Assembly (NCBI RefSeq): GCF_028736035.1
Contig: NZ_CP117866.1
Coordinates: 620,001 to 684,000 of the forward strand
DNA length: 64,000 nt
Reading direction: 5' to 3'
DNA from: Streptomyces sp. T12
Lineage (GTDB): Bacteria; Actinomycetota; Actinomycetes; Streptomycetales; Streptomycetaceae
The notes beneath the pieces were generated by a model that saw only the letters and a program-made list of their open reading frames with translations, was not told the DNA's origin and did no database searches. Shown one piece after another: positions 41,139 to 49,008 of this stretch. The translations under genes and the position numbers were made by a program. Each line of letters begins with the position of its first letter. The stretch's first letter is position 1.

Positions 41139-41813
41139 CTAGCGGCCACGCCGCACGAGAGCCTCAGTCTTCTCGACCCAGTCGAGGTACCACTCAGCGA
41201 ATCCGACCCGCCCGAGGGGACTGAACCGTCCGTCCCCTGCACGCTCGTCGAGCCACACTTGCCCGCACTGTGGGCCAGAGACGACCAGCCAGTCGAAGTA
41301 GCCGCACCCTTCGTGGCTGAGGCACACAGCGCCGGACAAGAACCAGTCGGACAGCTTCTCGTCCTCCCCCAACCAGGCGCGGTACGCCGCGTCGAAGACA
41401 GCTTCGTCCTCGAAATGTGACTCGACGGGCTCCTTGCGCTCATGCTCGACTTGAGCACGCACGCTTTCCTCCGCATCCGGGAAGGGGAAGCGCAGCCGCT
41501 CGTGGGCGGTACCGCCGCCGGGGTCACTCCACAGCCACCCGGCATCTGTGCGGGACAGGGTCGTGAGTCCATAGAAGGGTCCGGCGCCGCCGGCCCCGAC
41601 TTCGAGCAGAAAAGCCCGGTAGTCCGCGGGCAGCGAGACGCCCCACTGAGCCTCTGCCTCGGCGACACTCGCCTCCGAGAGCGGATCAGCAAGCTTGAAG
41701 CGGTGACCAGTTCCCCCGTACTTGTCCCACGCGCCGAAGACCTCCCGCGCCTTGTCAGCACGGGCCAGAATCTCCACCCGCTCTCGGACACCCCTCCAGA
41801 CCATCGCCCCCAT
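41139..41813 (-). CDS. SMI1/KNR4 (SUKH-type) family protein
   Basis: 224 residues from ATG 41813. The SUKH signature is visible: LSEASVAEAEAQWGVSLPAD then YRAFLLEVGAGGAGPFYGL, and later CLSHEGCGYFDWLVVSGPQC. SUKH proteins in bacteria are commonly immunity partners of secreted or contact toxins, although many stand alone. Here no toxin is adjacent: an integrase remnant lies on one side and a reductase remnant on the other. Orphan immunity protein in an integration hot spot is a reasonable reading. Confidence 0.85.
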   Translation of the reverse strand: MGAMVWRGVRERVEILARADKAREVFGAWDKYGGTGHRFKLADPLSEASVAEAEAQWGVSLPADYRAFLLEVGAGGAGPFYGLTTLSRTDAGWLWSDPGGGTAHERLRFPFPDAEESVRAQVEHERKEPVESHFEDEAVFDAAYRAWLGEDEKLSDWFLSGAVCLSHEGCGYFDWLVVSGPQCGQVWLDERAGDGRFSPLGRVGFAEWYLDWVEKTEALVRRGR

Positions 41814-41927
41814 GAACCGAAGCGTAGGCCAACGGATCTACGCCGGGCGCACATACAGCCAAGCCGGGACACGTGGTGTCAAGCATCAGGTGAAACCGCA
41901 GCGTCAACCATCCACCGAGACGGAACA

Positions 41928-42200
41928 GCCCACTCGCTCGCCCGCGCCCGGGAGATCGCCGAGGTCTGCGCGGCACACGGGACCACCCTGCCCGCCGCCG
42001 CGATCGCCTTCCCGCACACGCACCCCAGTATCATCAACGTTACCCTCGGTATGCGGACTTCGGAACAGGTCGGACGAAACGTGGAACTCCATGATCAGCG
42101 CGTCCCCGACAGCCTCTGGGACGATCTCCGCACTCAGGGGCTGATCAGGCCGGACGTGCTCCCGGGGCACGGTGGGGGGAGGGATGAGCGATGTCTCTGA
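41928..42200 (+). pseudogene. C-terminal remnant of an aldo/keto reductase (L-fucose/aldose dehydrogenase type)
   Basis: The plus frame gives RAREIAEVCAAHGTTLPAAA, IAFPHTHPSIINVTLGMRTS and EQVGRNVELHDQRVPDSLWD, the typical end of an aldo/keto reductase of the aldose-1-dehydrogenase class. The catalytic Tyr/Lys part is missing. The stop at 42200 overlaps the start of the FadR gene (42191), so the two were co-transcribed. Confidence 0.7.
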
Positions 42201-42913
42201 CGGACAAGGCAATCGAGCGGATCCGTGAACTGATCCGGACCGGTGCGCTGCCTCCGGGCTCGAAGCTCCCACCGGAGCCGGACCTGGCCGCCCAGCTGGG
42301 CCTGTCCCGCAACCTCGCCCGGGAAGCGGTCAAGGCACTGGCCGTAGCGCGGGTTCTGGAGGTCAGGCGCGGCGACGGAACGTATGTGACCAGCCTGCAG
42401 CCGAGCCTGCTCCTGGAGGGGCTGGGCGGCGCGGTGGAGCTGCTGCAGGGCGACTCGGTCGCCCTGCAAGACCTCATGGAGGTACGGCGGCTCCTCGAGC
42501 CGATGGCCACGGCTCTTGCCGCCACGCGGATCTCCGATGCCCAACTGGCCGAAGTGAAGCGGCACTTGGACGCCATGCGCGAGGCCCGCGACAACGTGGA
42601 ACAGCTCAACATCCACGACGCCGCCTTCCACCGCGCCGTCGTCTCGGCCACAGGCAACGAGACCCTTCTCACCCTCCTGGAAGGGATCTCCGGCCGCACC
42701 CTGCGCGCCCGCATCTGGCGCGGTCTGGTCGACGACAAGGCCGCGGGTCGCACCCTCGCCGAGCACGAGGCGATCTTCAACGCGCTGTCCACCCGTGATG
42801 CCGCCCTCAGCCAGGCCGCCGCGCTGCTCCATGTGAGCAACACCGAGCAGTGGCTGAGGGAACACCTGCGTTCGAGCGAACCTCTCCCCTCCGGGACGAC
42901 AGCGCGGAAGTGA
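42191..42913 (+). CDS. FadR/GntR-family transcriptional regulator
   Basis: 240 residues. N-terminal wHTH: IERIRELIRTGALPPGSKLP, LAAQLGLSRNLAREAVKALA, VLEVRRGDGTYVT. C-terminal FCD domain with EVRRLLEPMATALAATRISD, DAAFHRAVVSATGNETLLTL and a metal-site His in LAEHEAIFNALS. FadR-type proteins often respond to sugar acids. Overlap with an aldose-dehydrogenase-like remnant and a converging fucosidase gene suggest it once controlled L-fucose breakdown (inference). Confidence 0.9.
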   Translation: MSLTDKAIERIRELIRTGALPPGSKLPPEPDLAAQLGLSRNLAREAVKALAVARVLEVRRGDGTYVTSLQPSLLLEGLGGAVELLQGDSVALQDLMEVRRLLEPMATALAATRISDAQLAEVKRHLDAMREARDNVEQLNIHDAAFHRAVVSATGNETLLTLLEGISGRTLRARIWRGLVDDKAAGRTLAEHEAIFNALSTRDAALSQAAALLHVSNTEQWLREHLRSSEPLPSGTTARK

Positions 42914-42991
42914 CGGGCGGGCGCCGCCGGTGGTGCGAAGTGGTCGTCGAAGCATCCGGACCATCGAAGGCGTCGCCCGTCGTCGGGATCG

Positions 42992-44944
42992 TCAGACGGC
43001 GATGATCTGCCACTGCTTCTCAGGCGCGCGGTTGTACGTGGACTGGTTGATGTTGGCCCCGTCGGCGGTCGAGCCTCCGTCGACGTTGAGCGACAGTCCG
43101 CTGAACCGGTTGGTGAGGTAGTAGTAGCCGTCGCCGGTCGGCGTGACCGCCCAGTGCTGCTGGGGAACGTTGTTGTCCCCGTAGATGGCGACGTTCCCGC
43201 CCTCCACCCGCGACAGGCCGGCCACCTCCATCAGCTTGCCGCTGTTCACGTTCTTGATCTCGTAGTAGCCGTCTCCCGTGGAGGCGAAGGTCCACTTCTG
43301 GGCGGTGTTGTTCAGCCACGGCCACTGCTGGATGTTGGTGCCGTTGGCGGTGCCGAAGTTGAACACGTCGGCGACTTTGCCGCTCTTGCGGTTGACGATG
43401 CGGTAGACCGTGCCGTTGCCCGGCAGGACTCTCGACACCAGGGCCGGCTTGGCCGTCCGGCCGCCGATCCTGACGCCGCCCATGTTGGCGTAACCGCCGG
43501 TGGCCGCGTTGGCCTGGATCCGTACGAAGCCCACGTTCCGGGCGGGCCATTCGGCCACCTTGGTGGCCTGGTTTCCGGTCCAGGTGCCGGTGGCGACCTG
43601 GGTGAAGTTCGTGCCGTCGGTGCTGGTGGAGATGGTGTACGAGGTGATGTCGCCGTCGGTGGTGTTGCTGCGGTTCCACTGCTTGGGCAGGTACTCCAGG
43701 GTGGAGACGTTGCTCCACACCCCGCCCAGGTCGATCGTGATCGAGTGGGGCAGGGCCGAGGACAGTCCCCACGTCGACCAGCAGGTCTCGTAGCCCCTGT
43801 CGCTCAGCCCGTCGATGGCGTTGAGCGGTCCCTCGCCGGAGCGGAATGCGGTCGCGTAGGCGCTGACCGGTGTGACGGGGTGCTCGGCGCGCGGCATCTG
43901 CGTCGGCAGTGGCGGCCTTGAGGTGTCGGGGCTCCAGGCCGCGCCGACTTCGGCGAGTCGGTTGACGATGTTGGTGTCGAGCCTGCCGTTGCGGTTGGGC
44001 GGGCAGTTGAGGATGAACGAGGTGTACTTCGGTTCCAGGTCGGCCAGGTGGGACAGGATCGCGTCCTTGCTCATCGGGTCCTGGGTCGGCGTGTGCGGAT
44101 GCCAGAACCAGCCGTTGCTGATCGTCTGTCCCTGTGTGGCCGCGTAGGTGTTCCCGGCCGGCGCCGAGACGCCCAGCGGCTCCTCGAAGTAGATCGCGTC
44201 GCCGAGGAACGGCACCGACAGAGCACCGTGGTCGATCATGACGATGTCCGGCTGGAGCGACTTCACGTGCTCCCGGATTCGCTGGTAGGAGACGGCCTGC
44301 TGCCCCATCTGCCACCCGTAACCATCCGTGATGAACATGTCGATGGTGCCGTAGTTGGTGAGCAGCTCGGTGATCTGACCGAGCATGAAGGTCATGTCGC
44401 TGGGCTGGATGGCATCGGTGATCTCGAGACCGGACACCTTGTGCCGGCTCTCCCACGCCTCGACGCCGAAGGTGCGATCCCATATCGAGTAGTAGAACCC
44501 GACCCTCAGCCCCTTCGCCCGGAAGGCGTCGCAATACGCCTTCACCACGTCCTGCTTGTAGGAGCTGTTCGCGACGTTCTGGGTGCCGTAGGCGCTCGGC
44601 CACAGGGCGAAGCCATCGTGGTGCTTGGTCGTCAGGATGCCGTAACTCATCTTCGCCGCCGCGGCGGCGGCAGCCCACTGGGCACAGTCCACGGCCGTGG
44701 GCGCGAACAGAGCAGGGTTCTGGTTCGGGGCGGCCCACTCCTCATTGGTGAACGTGCCCAGGCTGAAGTGGTTGAACATGCCGAACCGCATGTTCACCAG
44801 CTTTTCCAGGTTGGTCTGGGGGTCTGCGGCGGCCGCCTCCGCCAGCAGGCGCGACAACGCGGGGGTCACGGGCAGCGCGGTCGCGGCCACAGCGGCGCCC
44901 GCGGCGCCCAGCAGCGTGCGACGGGACAGTCTTCCTGACGACAT
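42992..44944 (-). CDS. Secreted GH29 alpha-L-fucosidase with carbohydrate-binding domains
   Basis: 650 residues from ATG 44944 (TAGGAG eight bases upstream). Tat signal SRRTLLGAAGAAVAATALP. The GH29 barrel (~40-360) shows MRFGMFNHFSLGTFTNEEW, GILTTKHHDGFALWPS and the nucleophile Asp in TIDMFITDGYGW; SFILNCPPNRNGRLD ends the barrel. A discoidin-like F5/8 domain follows (~385-500; YTISTSTDGTNFTQVATGTW) and a ricin-like trefoil (~515-650; RIVNRKSGKVADVFNFGTAN). It removes terminal fucose from plant xyloglucan or glycoproteins outside the cell. Converges with the FadR gene; divergent from the GH43 gene across a region with a GTTCG-N6-CGAAC site. Confidence 0.92.
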   Translation of the reverse strand: MSSGRLSRRTLLGAAGAAVAATALPVTPALSRLLAEAAAADPQTNLEKLVNMRFGMFNHFSLGTFTNEEWAAPNQNPALFAPTAVDCAQWAAAAAAAKMSYGILTTKHHDGFALWPSAYGTQNVANSSYKQDVVKAYCDAFRAKGLRVGFYYSIWDRTFGVEAWESRHKVSGLEITDAIQPSDMTFMLGQITELLTNYGTIDMFITDGYGWQMGQQAVSYQRIREHVKSLQPDIVMIDHGALSVPFLGDAIYFEEPLGVSAPAGNTYAATQGQTISNGWFWHPHTPTQDPMSKDAILSHLADLEPKYTSFILNCPPNRNGRLDTNIVNRLAEVGAAWSPDTSRPPLPTQMPRAEHPVTPVSAYATAFRSGEGPLNAIDGLSDRGYETCWSTWGLSSALPHSITIDLGGVWSNVSTLEYLPKQWNRSNTTDGDITSYTISTSTDGTNFTQVATGTWTGNQATKVAEWPARNVGFVRIQANAATGGYANMGGVRIGGRTAKPALVSRVLPGNGTVYRIVNRKSGKVADVFNFGTANGTNIQQWPWLNNTAQKWTFASTGDGYYEIKNVNSGKLMEVAGLSRVEGGNVAIYGDNNVPQQHWAVTPTGDGYYYLTNRFSGLSLNVDGGSTADGANINQSTYNRAPEKQWQIIAV

Positions 44945-45824
44945 GGGGCTTACTCCTACGTCCAGGGGGATTCGGCGTATGCATCTACGGGAAACCGCCC
45001 GTCCGTTCGCGGGAGGGAGGCCGTACGCCCCGACGATGTGGGCACGAGGGCATCCCTTGGCGGAGAGAACACACGAGTGGCGCGGTACTCCTGGGTGTCG
45101 GGTACCGGTGTTACGCATGAAGTTCGACCATGTAACCCGTTCTTGTCAACGGGCGTGCAGGGATGAACTGCCATACACGGGAAGTCGTTCTGCGCGCTAA
45201 CGGCAGTGATACTGCGATTCGTCTGTCGCTATACATCGCATGTCTGGCGCGTCCTTGCGGGTCCCACGGACTACTGCTGTCGGAGGCATTGACGCGTTCT
45301 GATTCCCAAGCTTAACGTCTGCCCGACCGTACGAACATCGTTCGACTTATCGAACAACTCGCTTCGGCGGACTGGGAGTCGGCTACGGAGGCTTCCTTCC
45401 ACCGAGCACGGGGAGGCACACCGCACGGCGCAACAGCGGCCGGGACCCGGAGGCGGAGACCGGGTCGACCGCCGCTCACTTCGCCGTACCCGAAGGCCGT
45501 TGGGCTTGGACAAGAGAGAAGCACAGGAGAGAAACAGGAGCCGCACGAGAACGGGACGCCGCAGCGGCACATCCGAAGAGCCGCCTCGCAGGAGCCGAAA
45601 GAAGCACCAGACCGTCTCGCCGCACCGCGCCCACACGCGCTCACCACGGCGAAGTGCACCCGCACACAGGAGACACACCGCTACCCGGATCCAGCCGGCC
45701 CCTTCCGCGTCGTGCGGCAGCCGGTCCTGTCCCGCCAACACCGAAACCGAACTTCCCCCCGCGCCACTCCGATTTGGGCAACTTTCGCCCGGTGATGGCC
45801 TTTGCAGAACGACAGGAGACGTAT
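44945..45824. other. Divergent promoter region between GH29 and GH43 genes
   Basis: About 880 bases with no recognisable gene on either strand. It holds the operator candidate at 45340-45355. The length is unusual for such a region and could hide a lost gene, but no protein similarity was seen. Confidence 0.5.
45340..45355. promoter_or_regulatory. Operator candidate GTTCG-N6-CGAAC, copy 1
   Basis: GTTCGACTTATCGAAC, a palindrome with 5-bp arms and a 6-base A/T-rich centre, in the context CATCGTTCGA. It lies between the divergent fucosidase and GH43 genes. The same arms and spacing recur at 51958-51973 and 58575-58590. Confidence 0.65.
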
Positions 45825-47255
45825 ATGTCCGCGCTTCACGCCCGGCTGTCGGCGATATTGCTCACCGTATGTCTGCTCCTCACATCCCAAGCCTTGATCA
45901 CACCGAACCGGGCGGCCGCTGCCGACCCGGGCTACCTGATGCTGCACTTCACCGGCGAGGGGTCGACCGGTCAGCAGATGTACCTCTCGCACAGCGCGGA
46001 CGGTCTGCACTGGAACGACCTCAACGGCGGGGCGCCGATCCTGCGCTCCACGATCGGCACCAAGGGGGTGCGTGACCCCGCACTGGTGAGATCCCCCGAC
46101 GGCAGCAAGTACTGGATCATCGCGACCGACCTGTGCTGGGGCTGCGGGTCGACCGTGGACGGCTCCATCAACAACGGCAGCCGCAACCTCGTGGTGTGGG
46201 AGTCGACGGACCTGGTCAACTGGTCGGAGCCGTGGCTGCTCAACGTCGCCGGCGCGATCCCCGACGGCCGCAACGCCTGGGCCCCGGAGGCGATCTTCAA
46301 CCCCGAGACAAACGACTACGTCCTGTACTGGGCGACGAACGTGCCCCTCGACGGCAAGACGAAGCACCGCATCTTCTACGCCCGGACCAAGGACTTCCGC
46401 TCCATCACCACCCCGCAGATCTACATCGACCGCCCCGGCGCCCAGGAGCTCATCGACACCCAGATCGTCGAGGTGCCGGCCGGCGTCGGCAACTACCGCT
46501 ACGTACGCGCCTCCGGCGACGGCCAGATCACCCTCGAAGGCAGCAACTCGATCCTGGGGACGTGGACCAACCTCGGCAACCTCTCCGGCATCGGCCTGAC
46601 CGGCGCCCAGGTCGAGGGCCCGATGTGGATGAAGTTCCGCGACCGCAACGAGTGGACCCTGTACCTCGACCAGTACGCCTCCCGTGGCGGGTACATGCCG
46701 GTCACCACGACCAACCCGTCCAACCCCGGCAGCTACAACCTCCCGGCATCGGGAAGCTACAACCTGGGCGGCACCAAGAAGCGCCACGGCTCGATCCTGC
46801 CCCTGACGGCCGCCGAGGAGACCCGTGTGCTCGCCCGCTGGGCCAGCACCCCGGCCAAGCGGCTCCAGTCGTTCAACTTCCAGGACCGGTACGTGCGGCA
46901 CGCCAACTTCGACGTGCGCATCGACCAGAACATCACCGGCCCGGATGCACAGTTCCGGCTGCAGCCCGGTCTGGCCGGCAGCGGCACCACCTCCTTCGAG
47001 TCGGTGAACTACCCCGGCTACTTCCTGCGGCACGCCAACAACGACTTCCAGCTGGTCCGCAACGACGGCACCGCCCAGTTCGCCGCGGACGCCACCTTCC
47101 GCCAGGTCGCCGGCCTCGCCGACTCGAGCTGGTCCTCCTTCCAGTCGTACAACCACCCCGACCGCTACATCCGGCACTTCGCGTACCAGCTCCGCCTCGA
47201 CACCATCACCACCGCGACAGCACGCGGTGACGCCACCTTCCGCGTGACGAACTGA
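45825..47255 (+). CDS. Secreted GH43 glycosidase with C-terminal AbfB-like domain
   Basis: 476 residues from ATG 45825 (GGAGA upstream). Signal peptide LSAILLTVCLLLTSQALITP ending NRAAAAD. The five-blade propeller has the GH43 triad: base Asp in KGVRDPALV, pKa Asp in ELIDTQIVEV and acid Glu in QVEGPMWMKF. From ~350 a beta-trefoil of AbfB type follows (KRLQSFNFQDRYVRHANFDV, VNYPGYFLRHANNDFQLV, YNHPDRYIRHFAYQLRLD) that binds arabinofuranose side chains. Activity as an arabinofuranosidase or exo-galactanase-type enzyme on arabinan/arabinogalactan is inferred. Confidence 0.9.
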   Translation: MSALHARLSAILLTVCLLLTSQALITPNRAAAADPGYLMLHFTGEGSTGQQMYLSHSADGLHWNDLNGGAPILRSTIGTKGVRDPALVRSPDGSKYWIIATDLCWGCGSTVDGSINNGSRNLVVWESTDLVNWSEPWLLNVAGAIPDGRNAWAPEAIFNPETNDYVLYWATNVPLDGKTKHRIFYARTKDFRSITTPQIYIDRPGAQELIDTQIVEVPAGVGNYRYVRASGDGQITLEGSNSILGTWTNLGNLSGIGLTGAQVEGPMWMKFRDRNEWTLYLDQYASRGGYMPVTTTNPSNPGSYNLPASGSYNLGGTKKRHGSILPLTAAEETRVLARWASTPAKRLQSFNFQDRYVRHANFDVRIDQNITGPDAQFRLQPGLAGSGTTSFESVNYPGYFLRHANNDFQLVRNDGTAQFAADATFRQVAGLADSSWSSFQSYNHPDRYIRHFAYQLRLDTITTATARGDATFRVTN

Positions 47256-47504
47256 CCCGACGCCGACGGGGATGCCGGCGCCTTCACGGCGAACCCCTCG
47301 CCAGCCAACCGCCCACCAGCGGAGCCGGCGCCGGCTTCCCCTCCACGAGCCATCCCGGCGACCCCTACGTCCCAGCACACGTCTCCCCACCACCGACCGC
47401 CATCGAGTTCAGCGGGGCCGCGTCCGGTCGACCAACGCGTGGTGATGACCGCCGAGGCCTCGCACGCCCTGCCACAGCCATGTCTTCTTCAGGGATGTGA
47501 ATCC

Positions 47505-48935
47505 ATGCACAGCGTGAGACCTTCCGGCCGCCGCAGGTTCCGGCCGGGCGCTCTGGCCGCCACGGCCGCCGCCTCACTCCTGTTGGGCCTTGCCGGCCCT
47601 GCCGTGCCCGCCCAGGCTGCGGAGAGCCCGGTCCTGCCAGGGCTCACCGCCGACCCGAACATCATCCGCTTCGGCGACACCTACTACATGTACCCGACGA
47701 CCGACGGCTTCCCGGGCTGGAGCGGCACGCAGTTCAAGGCGTACTCCTCCAAGGACCTGGTCAACTGGACGGACCACGGCGTCATCCTCGACCTGGGACC
47801 GGACGTCAGCTGGGCCGACATCCGGGCCTGGGCCCCGGCGATCGAGGCGAAGAACGGCAAGTACTACTTCTACTACTCCGCCGACACGAACATCGGCGTC
47901 GCGGTCTCCGACTCGCCCACCGGCCCGTTCAAGGACCCCCTGGGCAAGCCGCTGATCGCCCGCGGCGCGTATACGGGCCAGATGATCGACCCGGCGGTCT
48001 TCACCGACGACGACGGCCAGTCCTACCTCTACTGGGGCCAAGGCCGCGCCCGCGTGGTGCCGCTGAACGACGACATGATCTCCTTCGACGCCTCGAAGGT
48101 CCGCGACATCACCCCCGTCGGCTACAACGAGGGCACCTTCGTCATCAAGCGCAAGGGCACCTACTACTTCATGTGGTCGGAGAACGACACCCGGGACGAG
48201 AACTACCGCGTCGCCTACGCCACCGGTCCCTCCCCCACCGGCCCCTGGACCAAGCAGGGCGTGATCCTCGAGAAGGACCTCTCGCTCGGCATCAAGGGCA
48301 CCGGCCACCACTCCGTCGTCCAGATCCCGAACACCGACGACTGGTACATCGCCTACCACCGCTTCGCCATCCCCGGCGGTGACGGCACCCACCGTGAAAC
48401 CACCATCGACAAGCTGGAGTTCACCTCCGACGGCCTGATCAAGAAAGTCGTCCCCACCCTGAGCAGCATCGACCCGGTCACCGTCGGCACGGCCCTACCG
48501 ACCAACACCACCCGCTCGCTCCGATCGGCCAACTTCCCCGGCCGCTACGCCGTCGTGCGCTCGGACGGCCGCGGCTACCTCGACCCGGTGACGTCCTCCA
48601 GCGCCACGGCGGTCAAGCAGAGCGCCACCTTCACCGTCGTCCCCGGCCTGGCCGACTCCAAGTGCTACTCGTTCCATGACGCGTCCGGCCGCTACCTGCG
48701 CCACAAGGACCTCCGGATCCGCTTCGACGCGAGCAACGGCACGACGCTCTTCAACAAGGACGCCACGTACTGCGCGCGTCCGGGCGCGACCGCCGGCTCG
48801 GTCAGCCTGGAGTCGTACAACTACCCCGGCCGCTACCTCCGCCACTACTTCTACGAGCTGCGCATCGACCACTACCAGGACAACGCCACCTTCCGCGCCG
48901 ACAGTTCCTTCACGGCGGTCAGCCCCTGGGCCTGA
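47505..48935 (+). CDS. Secreted GH43 arabinanase/arabinofuranosidase-like enzyme with AbfB domain
   Basis: 476 residues from ATG 47505 (AGGGATG upstream). Signal peptide LAATAAASLLLGLAGPAVPA. GH43 propeller (~45-325) with base Asp in LTADPNIIRFGDTYYMYPT, pKa Asp in MIDPAVFTDDDG and acid Glu in YNEGTFVIKRKG; GIKGTGHHSVVQIP is the usual HH loop. The C-terminal AbfB trefoil (residues 331-476) is nearly the same as that of the gene at 52009. It lies 249 bases after the previous GH43 and 73 bases before the GH97 gene, all co-directional. Confidence 0.92.
   Translation: MHSVRPSGRRRFRPGALAATAAASLLLGLAGPAVPAQAAESPVLPGLTADPNIIRFGDTYYMYPTTDGFPGWSGTQFKAYSSKDLVNWTDHGVILDLGPDVSWADIRAWAPAIEAKNGKYYFYYSADTNIGVAVSDSPTGPFKDPLGKPLIARGAYTGQMIDPAVFTDDDGQSYLYWGQGRARVVPLNDDMISFDASKVRDITPVGYNEGTFVIKRKGTYYFMWSENDTRDENYRVAYATGPSPTGPWTKQGVILEKDLSLGIKGTGHHSVVQIPNTDDWYIAYHRFAIPGGDGTHRETTIDKLEFTSDGLIKKVVPTLSSIDPVTVGTALPTNTTRSLRSANFPGRYAVVRSDGRGYLDPVTSSSATAVKQSATFTVVPGLADSKCYSFHDASGRYLRHKDLRIRFDASNGTTLFNKDATYCARPGATAGSVSLESYNYPGRYLRHYFYELRIDHYQDNATFRADSSFTAVSPWA
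48495..48935 (+). repeat. AbfB-domain coding repeat, copy 1 (441 bp)
   Basis: Encodes LPTNTTRSLRSANFPGRYAV to the C-terminus FTAVSPWA. It aligns end to end without gaps with 52939-53379 (also 441 bp). Protein identity is very high, with differences such as DGRGYLDP versus DNLGYIDP. Confidence 0.8.
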
Positions 48936-49008
48936 CCGAGGCAACGTCCCTCCCACTCCCGGCGCGAGCGATGCGCCGCGGACCACCTGCAACCACCCGG
49001 AAGGCCAC

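Noticed and set aside
41139..41813. Polymorphic-toxin immunity system
   Set aside because: SUKH protein is present but no toxin, WXG100 or secretion gene is adjacent; only orphan status can be supported.
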